Shown one piece after another: positions 11,142 through 22,339 of a stretch of DNA of 64,000 bases. The stretch is taken from NCBI GenBank assembly GCA_963920705.1, contig OY987240.1, positions 8,039,676-8,103,675 on the forward strand. The letters run 5' to 3'. Positions within the stretch are counted from its first letter, which is position 1. Every line of letters starts with the position of its first letter. The position numbers and the translations under genes are program-made. The stretch comes from Odiellus spinosus. Lineage: Eukaryota > Arthropoda > Arachnida > Opiliones > Phalangiidae. Below the pieces are notes generated by a model. The model was not told the origin of the DNA, ran no database searches, and saw only the letters and a list, made by a program, of their open reading frames with translations.

Positions 11142-11461
11142 TATTAAATTTCTTAATCTTTTCGATAAGCGTACCGACTCATAGACAATTTGGTAATGAA
11201 AACACACTTTATTAATATAATAATTAAAAATGAAAAACCAAGAACTGCTCTCATTGCAAACAAATTTCTATCTGACTAAAACAATTTTTTCTTATCTTAT
11301 TTTTACCTCTGGTTACCTTGTTGGAAGAAAGTTCAAATTATACATTGTGTGACATCACATTATAAAAAAAAAATATATTTTATCTAATTTATACAAAACA
11401 AATAAAAAAACCGGTTATCATAATTTTTAACACAATTAAACAGGAATTCAAATTCTTAACA
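11142..11461 (-). repeat. BEL 3' LTR (320 bp)
   Basis: Identical to the 5' LTR except one base (GGAAGAAAG here, GGAACAAAG there). A purine-rich GGCCGGGAG at 11,462-11,470 (read on the minus strand) precedes it and is the likely polypurine tract. Confidence 0.93.
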
Positions 11462-11487
11462 CTCCCGGCCAATGACATTCATGGTCA

Positions 11488-14400
11488 TTAACCCAACTCT
11501 AACGGACAAAGTAGTTGAACAGGTCTCTTTAAAATTTGTCCACCTGTTGTTCGAATGGCGCAGGATCTGACTAGTCCATCCCTTCCTATAAAGATCTCCG
11601 TAATTCGCCCCATACTCCAGAGATGTCGGGGCATCTTATCCTCGACAATCAGGATAATATCGTCTACTTGCATCTGCTTCGTGGGGGTCTTCTGATTGGG
11701 CTTGTAATGCGCTGATCTCAACTCCATTATGTACTCCTTACGCCAGCGAGTCCAGAGTCGTTGCATTAGGTTTTCTCGATACTTCAACCTTCTTGTTAGA
11801 TCCTTCTTGGTAGACGGTTGTTGATCTTGAAACGTCTTTGTCGGTAGAGAATTTAGCCGTCTCCCAATCAAGAAATGGGCTGGTGTTAAAGCCATCTCAT
11901 CGGCAGGGTCGTTTCCGACATATGTCAGAGGTCGAGAATTGATTTGCGCCTCTACCTCTGTGAGAACCGTCATCATTTCTTCGTAATTGAGCAACGCTCG
12001 TCCAAGGATTTTCTTAAGCGGCGTTTTAACGGACCTCACTAAGCGTTCCCAAAATCCGCCCCACCATGCGGCTCTCTCGACAATATATTTCCACTGAATT
12101 CCCACTTCTCCAAAAAATGTCTTCAGCTTCGAAATATCAATCGCCTTCCATAATGCCTTTAATTCCCTTTCTGCACACTTGAAGGTTTTAGCATTATCAC
12201 TAAATAACACCTTACATAACCCACGGCGTCAAATAAATCGTCGCATGGCCAGTAGGAAGTTTTCAGTTGAAAGATTCGTAACAAGCTCCAGATGTATTGC
12301 TCTCGTTACACTGCAAGTAAACAAAGCTATATACGCTTTATTTGAATTTCCTTGACCTTTAATATAAACAGGTCCAGCGAAATCTATTCCTGAAACTTCA
12401 AAGGGTGGTGTTTCAGACAATCTTTCCTTCGGCAGTGGAGCCATTTCAACTACTGCTGGTTTAACCTTGTACTTCTTGCAGATAAGGCATTTGTCGAGAA
12501 CCCTTTTCGTGACTTGTCTGGCTCTCGGTACCCAATATCTTTCCCGTATCTGGGTTATTGTCCCAGTAACTCCAACATGCAAAGAATCCATGTGAACCTT
12601 CATGATTAGTTTTTTCGTAAAAAGGTGTTCGCTAGGGATTATGTATGGGTGTCGTTGATCATATTCTAGGTCGGATAGCTCGAGTCTACCTCCTACTCTT
12701 AATAGTCCGTCAATATCCAGAAAAGGGTTCAGATTAGAAATAGACGAATATGAGTTCGGTCTTCCTCCATCTGCTAATAACCTTATTTCATCTGAAAATT
12801 CTTCATTTTGTGCTACCTTAAGCCAATACTCTTCGGCTTCTTGGATTTCTTCAATGGCCAATGATCCAGACCTTGGATGTTTCGAATTTCTCATATTCCA
12901 AAGGAGTCTTTTAATCCATGCAGTTATCCTTAGAATTCTATTCAAACCTCTGTAATTAGAGAGGTCCAAAAGTGGATTTTGTTTACTGCGCTGAAAGTTA
13001 GATTGTACGCATATTGGTCTTAGTTCTTCATTATACTCTTGAGGATTCGTAGTTTCTAGATTTTCAACGGCCCATTGTTCAATCGATTTTCTAAAAAATG
13101 ATGGGCCTGTCCACCATTTTTCTGATGATATAAGTTCTTCTACGCTCATTCCTCGGCTAAGTAAATCCGCTGGATTGTCCTTTCCTTTACAAAACTTCCA
13201 TCTGCCAGGTTCAGAGTTTAACTGGATTTCCGCCACCCTGTTGGCCACAAACGGCTTCCATCGATGGGCGTGTCCCCTTATCCAAGAGAGAGTTATTGAG
13301 GAATCGCTCCAGTATCGATATGTAGAGTTAGGAAAATTCGGTTTCAGTATCTTCATCAGCCTCACTCCAATTACCGCCGCCATAAGTTCCAATCTTGGTA
13401 TGGTGAGCTTCTTTATTGGAGCTAGCCTACTCTTTGAGGCGACTAATATTGAGCATATTCGTCCTGACAAGCTATTAAATCTGGCATAAACGCATGCGCC
13501 ATACGCTTTTTCGCTTGCGTCGCAAAAGCAGTGCAATTCTGTTTCGATGAACCTTGAATTTTCTAGTTCTTGCTCGTAATACCTTGGTATTCGTATAGCT
13601 TGAATTTCTGGGACCTCCTTACACCAATTTTGCCAATAAATTTTGAGATCCTTCGGAATTTCTTCGTCCCAGTCTGTTCCTCGCTCCCAAAGTTGTTGAA
13701 AAACTTGTTTAATTCTTATTACAAACGGCGAAATGAACCCTATAGGGTCGAAAATTCTTGATGCCGAATGCAAAATGAACCTTTTCGTATCTTTTGGGGT
13801 TCTTAAAAAGTCGATTAATGCTGAGACGTCGACTCTGAGAGTATCCGTTTCGTAATCCCACGCTATACCCAGAACCTTCAGTGTAATGAATGGTGAGCCG
13901 GCTGATATTAATCCATCACTTCCTCCAAACTGTTCTTCTCTCCAACGTTTCCTTAATCTGGGTGAGTTTGTCTGCCACTTCTTAAGTTCCATGCCGGCTT
14001 CCTTTAAAATGTGTTGAGATTCATGAGCTAGGTTGTCTGCCAGCGTTTCGTTCTCTTCACCTCCTACAAGGTCATCTATATAAAGATGTTCTTCAATTAG
14101 CCTTACGGCCTTCGGATATGTTTATCTATATTTCTCAATATGATGACGGATAGTTCCTGCCAAAAGAAATGGACTTGAAGTACATCCAAATAGGACACGA
14201 GTCATTCTTAAGGTCATCAGCTTGACATTTTTAAGATTGGTAGTGGGTTCGAGTTTTCCATCGAACCATAGAAATCTTGTGGCATCCCTATCATCTTCTC
14301 CAAGCCCGACTTGTAAGAAAGCCTTTTCTATATCTGCCACAAAGGCAACTCGATATCTTCTAAACTTTACTATGATTCCAAAGAGATCAGTATTCATGTT

Positions 14401-16796
14401 CTTTCCAACATGTAGGCAGTCGTTAAGAGACGGGCTGTTCCTTTCATAAGATGATGCATCAAAGACAGGGCGAACCTTGGTAGTTAGACGGTTTGTTTTT
14501 ATCACAGGGTGATGAGGTAAATAATATACCTTCTTTGATGTCTCAGGTAAGTCAACTGCCACTTCTGCTATACCATCTTTCAAATACCCTTGGATTATTT
14601 CCGAATATGCTTTCATCAGATTCGGGTCCTTTTGGAAACGATGTAGTAAAGTTTTGAATCGTCGTTTTGCGACTTCGTGAATATTTGACGTGAGCTCAAT
14701 GTCCTTCTTCCAAGGCAAGGATACTTCATATCGTCCGTTCTTGAACACGATATTAGCTTGGAATTCGGACATTACTCCCTTATCAACCTTTTCGACGGAT
14801 TCGTCCTGCTCAACGATTCCAAGTGACTCAAGTTCCCATAATGACCTCAAATGCGAGGACACTAATTCTTCTTCTACGGCAGAAACTCCTATTGACATCA
14901 TTGAGCCATCTAAAGTTGGGCCTCGAATGGCGGCTTTTGACCTCCCATGAATGGACCATCCCAGCAAGGATTCTACCCCAACGCTTGATTGGCTCAGCCG
15001 TTTTGTTTTTCCTGTCAAAATCTCGTAAAGATAATCTGCTCCAATTAGAACGTTTATTTCAGATGGACTATTTGCTTGTTCTTTTATTGACCTTTTCTTT
15101 AGCATACAACCGTGGGATCTTAATTCATCGAATAGCGATTCTTCAGGCTGGCGAAGTGTAGCACTTGTAATTCTCGGAATTTCTATAGCTTCTAATGTGA
15201 TTTTGTTAGCATTTTCTAGACTCTTCAAGGTGAGTTCTACTCTTCTTCTCTTGACTGTTATAGGATGCTTCTGTTGAAATAGATATAAGTCCAAGGTCTC
15301 TATTCCAAGTACTGGTAGATTCAAACTCCTCGACACATCTTCACATACGAAGGATCTTTCAGCTCCGCCGTCAAAGAAACATCTCACAATCTTGTTACTC
15401 CCTGTTCCTATGGCTTGTGCGTGAATCGTATGTAGAAGTACATGTCCTCCCTCTGATTGTTTCTTAGATACTGTTCTAAGGGCAGCAACCGTCAGTTCAC
15501 CTTTCTCAGACCTTTCTTCTGGTTTCTGATAATTATCTCTACAGACGGCTTCTACATGTCTTCTATTGCATTTATGACATTTACCTTTAAATCGACAATC
15601 TTGAGCTCTATGTCTCTCCTTTGTGCATAAAAAGCATCTACCAGACTTCTTGAGCATCGCGAGACGCTTGTCATAATCAATCGTCGCATCAGTACACCCT
15701 TCCGTTTTATGATCAGATTTATTGCAAAAAATACAAGCTGGTATGTCCTTGCTCTCGCTTTGTGTACTAAAAGCAGCCGTGGAAGGATTTTTCTTCAAAT
15801 GTCCTCCATAAGAATTGCGATACTGATTTGAATTACCTGACCGAAAACTTCCTTTGGCCTCTAATTCGACCTTTGGCTTCTGGTAGCTGTACTCTCTTGC
15901 TTCAAAAAAACTACTTGCACGCTCTCGATTTTCCACTTGCTTGCGAAAGTACTCCATTACTTCTTCAACCGTCCAGTCAGAATCTTCTCGTTTCATGGTA
16001 AAGTCAAACGCCATCTTTGTTGGAATCTTGTTTAAAATAATCGGACAAAGTAATATTCCATTTGCTTCAGCTTTGACCTCCATGGCTTCTAAACTGCGGA
16101 TATGAACCTCTATGGCGTCGTAAAGTGACCGCAATCCCTTTATGTCTTCCATTTTTTCTACAGATTGTAGTCCAAGTAACTTGCTAGTAAGCGTGTGTAT
16201 GATAACGTCCTTCCTTCCGAATCGGTTTTGTAAGAGGTCAATGGCATAATCGTAATTCTGAGCGGTGATTGATAATCCGTCTACGCAATTTAAAGCCGTT
16301 CCTTTTAAATATGATTTGAGATAGGTAAATTTAACTCCCTTTTCGAAATCTTGATTATGTATCGTGGCTGAAAATTGTGTCCAAAACTCCAACCAGTTCT
16401 TAGGATTCCCGTCAAACTTCTCAATAACTATCTGTGGCAGTTTAACCTTCGCATTGTTAGCGGTTGGTCCTGGAGTATGCCTTTCATCTGATTCCAATTC
16501 TTTAACTGTACTCTCAGCCCTTGATCGCCAGCTTACTATCCTTTCATCTACTAGCTCGCTCGCTTCTACTTCGGCATCAAATAGATGAGGGTCCGTTATA
16601 TTTTTTTTTCTACTGCTGCGTTCAATGTTCTAATGTCTACTTGTTTGCTTGAGAGTTGAGCGATAAAGTCAGTTAAATTTTTCTTACTCGGGTTTTCCAA
16701 TTTAAATTCCTTCTTAATATCTTCAATGATGGCCTCGGCGCGTTTCTTTAATGTGTTCCTTTTGCGTACGTTTTTTTCCACGTCAACCATCTTCAC
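11488..16796 (-). pseudogene. gag-pol: BEL/Pao gag-pol polyprotein with two stops and one frameshift
   Basis: The frame starts at the ATG at 16,796 (or 16,790). It is shifted in a run of A at about 16,598-16,606, then stays in one frame to 11,488 apart from TAA at 14,122-14,124 and TGA at 12,229-12,231. Domains in order: gag region with GNPKNWLEFWTQF; three zinc knuckles (CIFCNKSDHKTEGC and two more, about 15,560-15,740); an aspartic protease whose active site reads DGG, unlike the usual DSG/DTG; reverse transcriptase with YIDDL at about 14,075; RNase H (FCDASEKAYGACVY). The integrase follows, with a zinc-binding HxxxxH/CxxC part, IDFAGP, SDNAK and WWGGFWERLVRSVK. The second stop falls inside the integrase core, just before SDNAK. 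All the changes look like simple base losses of function. Confidence 0.93.
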
Positions 16797-16884
16797 TTCC
16801 CTTTTTGGAAAATCTGGATGTTTTGTCTTCTAAATATACCAACTTATTCACCATAAATGTCTATTACGTCTAAAGGTCCCTGGT

Positions 16885-16906
16885 TCGTTCCCGGGTTTCG
16901 GCACCA
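16885..16906 (-). promoter_or_regulatory. BEL primer binding site
   Basis: Directly after the 5' LTR the minus strand reads TGGTGCCGAAACCCGGGA, with the TGG start expected for pairing to a tRNA 3' end. This fixes the LTR end at 16,907. Confidence 0.8.
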
Positions 16907-17226
16907 TATTAAATTTCTTAATCTTTTCGATAAGCGTACCGACTCATAGACAATTTGGTAATGAAAACACACTTTATTAATATAATAATTAAAAATGAAA
17001 AACCAAGAACTGCTCTCATTGCAAACAAATTTCTATCTGACTAAAACAATTTTTTCTTATCTTATTTTTACCTCTGGTTACCTTGTTGGAACAAAGTTCA
17101 AATTATACATTGTGTGACATCACATTATAAAAAAAAAATATATTTTATCTAATTTATACAAAACAAATAAAAAAACCGGTTATCATAATTTTTAACACAA
17201 TTAAACAGGAATTCAAATTCTTAACA
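16907..17226 (-). repeat. BEL 5' LTR (320 bp)
   Basis: Starts TGTTAAG on the minus strand at 17,226 and ends TTTAATA at 16,907, next to the primer binding site. The 3' end is not the usual CA, but the position is fixed by the primer site and by equal length with the other LTR. Confidence 0.93.
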
Positions 17227-17231
17227 CCTCA

Positions 17232-18808
17232 TCACCCAAAGGCTATCAACATAACCAATAATATTGGAAAAATGATAGCCATGGCTTTTCAACCTTACTC
17301 TACCGTGGAAAACCCAGGTTTCCAAGCTGTTATTCAGTCGTGTGAACCTCGCTACCACATACCATCGCGCACCACCTTCTCGAGAAACATAGTGCCAAGA
17401 CTTTACGATGAAATGATGACAAAAATTAAAATGGATATATCAGGTGCCATAAATAATGTGGAGTCGCTTTCATGCACTGCTGATTTTTGGAAGTCTAGTT
17501 CAAACGACAGTTATTTGGGCGTTACCTGCCATTACACTACACAAGACTTCACTCATATATATTCATATGCTTGCTTGCCTTTTTATGAAAAACACAACTG
17601 ATAACATCCAAATGGCCATACATGAGATGTTGCAACAAATTATACCAGTAGAGGTGCGTTCAAAAATACCTATTTTTGTGGTGACGGATAATGCTGCTAA
17701 TACCAAGAAGGCGATCATAGACTCTGAGTGGACGCACATACCATGCTTTTGCCACACGCTGCAGTTAGTGGTCAACGGTACTATCGACCATTTGGAAGTA
17801 AATGGCTTAATTTTAAAGGAACTCCTGGAAAAATGCCGCAAGATCGTTGGCCATTTCAAGTTAAGCTCTAGTTCAAGCCAAAAATTGGACGAAAGTCAGG
17901 AAAGGTTTCACAATATTCCTAAATCTAAGGCAAAGCAATTGATCCAAGACTGCAAAACAAGATGGAATAGTCAATTTTTTATGATTCAACGAATTTTCGA
18001 GCTGAGACACCCACTATCCCAAGTTCTCTTAGAAATTACTAAAGTTGACAACTTTACCAGCAGCGAGTGGCAGTCAATTGGTCATCTGATTGAAATTCTA
18101 GAACCATTTGAAAACATTACCCGAGATTTATCCGCCGACAAATATCCAACTATGAATCTGGTTTTTCCTTCTTTGCACCATCTAGAACGGGAACTTTTGA
18201 AGCTAAGCAATGGTCCTCAACCCTTAAATGTCAACGTAGCGAAAGCCTTCTTGCAGAGCTTAAACGTAAGGTTTCCCAATTATAGGAATGAGAAAATATA
18301 CATTGTGTCTATGTTGTTGGACCCCCGCATCAAAACTATCTTGTTAAGCCCCTCTGAAAAGAAAGCAGCTTTGAGTCTCCTAAAGACTGAACTTGACACG
18401 TTCATTTTGGATAACGAAATACCAATTACGCAACCGACAACATCTTCAAATGGAGCTGGGAATCGGGCTAGTGGAATATGGAGGACTATTCTGAAGAAAT
18501 CTAACAGGATGTCAAACAATTCTGGGGAATTATCAAATATGAGTGAAGAAGTCAACATTTATTTGGAGGGGAAGACTGAATCTGAAGGTACAGATGCGTT
18601 CAAGTATTGGCAAAGCAAAGCCAATGTTTTTCCTCATCTAGCTAGATTGGGAAAAAAATACTTATCAATACCGGCCTCTTCTGCTGCAAGCGAGAGATTA
18701 TTCTCCACCTCTGGCGATGTAGTAACCGAAAAAAGGGAATCTCTCCTTCCTCAACATGTCGAACAACTTACTCTCCTTCACGACAATTTGCTCCGAAAGA
18801 ATTTCTGA
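17232..18808 (+). pseudogene. hAT transposase, C-terminal part with dimerisation domain
   Basis: Continues the transposase after the BEL. It has one frameshift near 17,590, where the frame ending FYEKHN passes to the frame of TDNIQMAIHEML. Visible landmarks are SLSCTADFWKSSSNDSYLGV (first catalytic Asp region), FVVTDNAANTKKAI (second), CFCHTLQLVV and the hAT C-terminal dimerisation block SSAASERLFSTSG with LLHDNLL. Length and order fit a ZBED-like hAT transposase of about 600-650 residues in total. Stop at 18,806-18,808. The frameshift, the 152-bp duplication and the BEL insertion mean no active protein can be made. Confidence 0.93.
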
Positions 18809-19298
18809 ATTAGCGTTAATGTTATGATGTCAAGACTGACATGTTATTTGTTCTAAAACAATTTAAGTTCCTAACCTTTTTCAGAATCTCTGATTCTAGT
18901 GATATCCAAGCTGTGATATTAATTTAAGGAATAAATTGTTAAAAAATTCAAAAAATATATGTTAACTTGTTCGGAAGTTATTCGTTAAACTCATATTGAA
19001 AAAGTTAAAATAAAAAAAAAACAAAATCCAAGCTGAGATTTTATGTAAACTACTTATTTTGTTAAAATAAAATAATATTTTGTTTAATTCAGAGTTTATT
19101 TTAAAATTAAGAGGACTCGATTAGGACTCGAAATCATAGGGAGGACTCGGAATGGGACTCGAAACATGGTTTTTAAGCCGGTTGAAGGACTCGAAGACTC
19201 GACACTAGAGTCAAAATTGGACTCGAGACTCGAGATGTCGTTTGGTTTGGACTCGAGACTCGACTCGAGACCCTAAAAATTGGACTCGCACAGGCCTA
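18809..19298. repeat. hAT 3' untranslated and right subterminal repeats
   Basis: Bases 18,809-19,107 are AT-rich without features. From 19,108 come repeated GGACTCGA, GACTCGAGACTCGAG and related motifs, mirroring the left end, up to the terminal repeat at 19,284-19,298. Confidence 0.7.
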
Positions 19299-19306
19299 AG
19301 AATTGC

Positions 19307-19791
19307 TCAAGTACCTCGAGATGGTCGGCAGACACACGTATTATAGTGACACTGATAGCCTAATATTCCTAGCCCCAGGTGGAGAGTCGGTCATAAAGAC
19401 TGGCGATTATTTGGGGGAGAAGAAAAACGAACTCGAGGGATATGGCCCTAACGCATATATTTGCGAACTCGTCTGCGGGGGCCCTAAAAACTATTCGTAT
19501 CGCGTTCACAGCCCCGACACCGGCGACTACCATGACGTCACTAAAATCAAAGGTTTCAGGATCAATGCCTCCAATGAAAAAATCATTAATTTTGAAAACC
19601 TGAAACGCTTGGTGGGGGTCGGGCGAGAGAAGGTAGACGGGTACCAAGTCCCAATCCCGAAACAAATTTGGCGGTTGAATGACCATACCCTAAACTCGCT
19701 CGATGAAAAAAGTTATCGCGCAGTCATTGACAAAGTCAGAGTCCTACGAACTTTGGAAACGGTACCGTACGGTTACACCGGGGCGGATTAA
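19307..19791 (+). pseudogene. polB: family B DNA polymerase, C-terminal part
   Basis: Continues in the same frame as the upstream part if the hAT and one target copy are removed. Motif C reads YYSDTDSLIF at about 19,334, giving the two metal-binding Asp residues of the palm. The thumb region follows (GDYLGEKKNELEGYG, CGGPKNYSY, KIKGFR). The frame ends VPYGYTGAD with TAA at 19,789-19,791. This piece is intact; the gene is disabled by upstream lesions and the hAT. Confidence 0.93.
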
Positions 19792-20040
19792 GCACGTAAC
19801 TTGTAAAAATCCTGTATTAATTGTAAATAACTTGTATTGTAAATATCTTGTTTTAATTGTAAATAACCTGTATTTATTGTAAATATATTGTATGACTTGT
19901 GAAAAAAAATTGTATAGTTTTTAAGAATTTTTGAAAATAAAAATGATTTTACGGGGCTTTACCCTTAAAAACTTGTGTTTTTATTCCTTATCCTAAGCCT
20001 AATATATACTTTTAAGCTTAAGCCCCTTCGGTCGCGGGAA
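19792..20040. other. 3' flank of polymerase with short minisatellite
   Basis: About four copies of a TTGTAAATAACTTGTATT-like unit at 19,800-19,900, then an AATAAA at 19,936 that could end the polymerase transcript. Nothing else is seen before the terminal repeat. Confidence 0.5.
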
Positions 20041-20480
20041 AAACGCGTACGCGCGCGCGCGAAATCGCGGGAAACGCATTAGCGGCCCTCACGAGAGAGA
20101 GGGGAGGCGGGGGGCTAGACACCCCGCTGGTGTCCAGAACACTGTCCATTCTGATTAAAAAAGTTATTGTAAAAACATAGTTTTTGCGAAAATACAAGTT
20201 ATACCAACCGAAATCTGTTGATCTGTAATGACGACCCTATACAAAAAAGTGCAAATGTAAATTTCAGCTGTTTCCATTGAAATAACATTGAATCGAAACG
20301 GGGGTACGGACACGAAATCGATAATTTAGAGATAAGAGGTTTAAAATAACACCAAACAACGTTTTTGTCTAGATTATTAAAACACTTCGTTTTTGGTAAA
20401 AGATTACAATCTAAAAGTATGATTTTGGTTAAAGTAAAACGTGTTTATGGTTTAGTGTTTTGATTTTTTCAACAATTTGT
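20041..20480 (-). repeat. right terminal inverted repeat of the Polinton-like element
   Basis: 20,041-20,266 pairs with 1-126, with an internal insertion of about 110 bases relative to the left. 20,267-20,480 is a diverged inverted copy of the 194-bp unit seen at 240-1,000 (TCTAGATTATT against TATAATCTAGA). The element end is taken where the SINE-like sequence starts, about 20,485. Confidence 0.7.
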
Positions 20481-20488
20481 TCCTTTAA

Positions 20489-20960
20489 AACAGGTTTTTA
20501 ATTTACAAGTCTGCTCTCATCCCCCATGGGCTTGAATTTACCCAATATTGACACCGACCAATGCTTCTATGGCGGTGGGCTACCAACCTCACGCTCCTTT
20601 TGGTCGCGGGTTCGCGCCCCGCTCAGGACAGAAAAAATAAATTTCGTAAATAGAAATAAATAGAAAATACTTCAGATGGCGCTCCGTTCGTTCGAAACAA
20701 GAAAGATGGCGGTCAAAAGTTGGGGCCTGAAAAATACTTCAGATGGCGCTCCGTTCGTTCGAAACAAGAAAGATGGCGGTCAAAAGTTGGGGCCTGAAAA
20801 ATACTTCAGATGGCGCTACGCTCGTTCGCCAAAAGAAAGAAGGCGCCCAAAAGATGGTAATGAAAAAGTACAGCCAATACGGGGGAGGAGAGGGAAAGCA
20901 AGGGGTGAAATACGGGGACCGCTGTCCGTATACGCCGTCACTCTTCTCTGATATGTATAA
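20489..20960 (+). mobile_element. SINE-like composite repeat, copy 1
   Basis: Shares with 47,862-48,420 a leader (CAGGTTTTTAATTTACAAGT), a tRNA-like body with box B GGTTCGCGCCC (about 20,608), and a tail ending GTCCGTATACGCCGTCACTC. Box A is damaged here. The middle contains two and a part copies of a 67-bp unit starting ATGGCGCTCCGTTCGTTCGA (20,676, 20,743, 20,810). The 91-codon frames in this stretch are repeat by-products. Confidence 0.6.
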
Positions 20961-22339
20961 AGAATACGCCGATCCTTGCGTGATTTTGTTAGTTATGACT
21001 TTTGCCTACGTTCTTTGACGCTAGAGGACGCTTATGAATAATAACAGGTTTTGCTATTCATCCGTATCTATATCTTAAGATGTATGTTAATTGTCCTAGA
21101 TGAACTTTTAAAAGTCTGTTCTATTCTAATAAAATCAACTTTATACCAATTCAATTCAATAGTCTGGATTTTTCCATCCTTCATTCTTTCAGTAACTCAC
21201 CGATGTAAATCTGAAAATGTACTTTCCATTTTGTAGAGGCATGTCGAGGAACCACTTTAAGCTGAAAACTGTCTCTCAGTTAAAAAGAGATTGAATGGTC
21301 GCGCTCTAAACCTCACCAATGACCGGTCGGTTCGTTGGCAGCTAGGCTCTATTTGACGCAAAAGTACTGGATCAGAAGGGTTAAGGTGGATTCACACGTA
21401 GGGGCAACGAAACTAAACATGTTGCGATATCTAGAGGAGAAAAATGTTGAAAATCAGATATCATGTTCCTTTCCGCTGCCCTATATGTCAATCCATCTTT
21501 GGAGTCGGATTTAATTTGGATTCTCAATGGTTTCTACCTAGTTACGTTTCTTTTATAGAGGACTCGACGTTTCATTGTAACCTAATCTACTAATACGAAG
21601 ATACTTCGTATTTTTTACATTTTATACCATATCATATACCACTAATTGATCTTGGGCTAATGTTCCCCAAGCAAATTTCGCAGCTTGCAGGTTTTTACTT
21701 TTCGTTGCAAAAACTACTTGTATAAATTAGCTTTAGAATTTTTTGTACTGTGGGAAGGTTATCGAATTCTTGTCCATTATTTAGTACAAATTCTCAAATT
21801 TTTATCCCTATTTTACCATATTTTATAATTTTTTTTGTTGGAGAAAAAATGATATTGGTAAATTTTCGTGAAAAAGGATATTTTAGAAAAAGCAAAGTGC
21901 AAATATTTACGCGTTTTAGACGCACTGCTTCTTGTCTTGTGGCGCGATATGATCCGAATCAGCGCTTTTTATTTCGCCAATCGATCGCGAAAAAACTAGA
22001 AATGTTTTATTTTTGTTCTTGATAGATAATGAGGTTAAAGGGAAGCAGTACGAAGAGATATAATTTTCTTTTCTGGGCTTGAATTTTGGGGAGAGTCTAG
22101 AGTTTAATCCGTATACTTGTAATTAAGTGATCTTACTCGCGTTAATAAGATAAATAGGTACTTTAAGACCAATTCACGGATAGATCAAGAGCAGTTAATT
22201 TTTTAGGGTCAAAATAATCTTAATTAAACCGACTTTACATCCGGGCAAAGAAACTACAGATGTTTCTCACTGTCTCACCAGCTGCGCGTTCCTAAGTTCG
22301 AGAGGAAGTTTGCAGAGAAGGAGAACCCTGTTGGATAGG
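20961..22339. other. AT-rich spacer, nothing recognised
   Basis: Short open frames only (longest 90 codons at 21,750). No family motif, RNA structure or terminal repeat recognised. Confidence 0.5.

Larger units (their letters stand above)
11062..17226 (-). mobile_element. BEL/Pao LTR retrotransposon with an inverted LTR tip at its 3' side
   Basis: An insertion of 6165 bp flanked by the 5-bp duplication CCTCA (11,057-11,061 and 17,227-17,231). It contains two 320-bp LTRs, a primer binding site and a gag-pol gene on the minus strand. Both outer ends read TGTTAAG inward, because an 80-bp inverted copy of the LTR start is attached beyond the 3' LTR. The two LTRs differ at one base that I can find, so the insertion is young relative to the hAT. 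Confidence 0.93.
9685..19298 (+). mobile_element. hAT DNA transposon inserted in the polymerase gene
   Basis: The ends are CAGGCCTGTGCGAGT on the left and ACTCGCACAGGCCTA on the right, a 15-bp inverted repeat with one change. The 8-bp target AGAATTGC is duplicated at 9677-9684 and 19,299-19,306. Removing the element and one target copy joins the polymerase frame exactly between motif B and motif C. It encodes a BED-finger hAT transposase on the + strand, interrupted by a BEL element. Without the BEL it is about 3.4 kb, normal for an autonomous hAT. Confidence 0.95.
1..20490. mobile_element. Maverick/Polinton-like DNA element (left end probably outside window)
   Basis: Bases 3-90 match the reverse complement of about 20,175-20,266, both containing CTTTTTTGTATAGGGTCG, so the segment is bounded by inverted terminal repeats. 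It carries a protein-primed type family B DNA polymerase, the hallmark of Mavericks/Polintons and related adintovirus-like elements. Without its hAT and BEL insertions the visible element is about 10.9 kb, short for the family (usually 15-20 kb). No integrase, packaging ATPase, protease or capsid gene was recognised. Outside 20,266 the right repeat continues to about 20,480, with similarity to the 194-bp repeats at 240-1,000, so the left repeat probably begins before base 1. The element is dead: its polymerase is frameshifted and interrupted. The terminal duplication could not be tested because the left end is missing. Confidence 0.72.

Noticed and set aside
13175-13761. Plus-strand frames inside the BEL pol region
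   Set aside because: Shadows of the minus-strand pol gene, whose domains are unambiguous.
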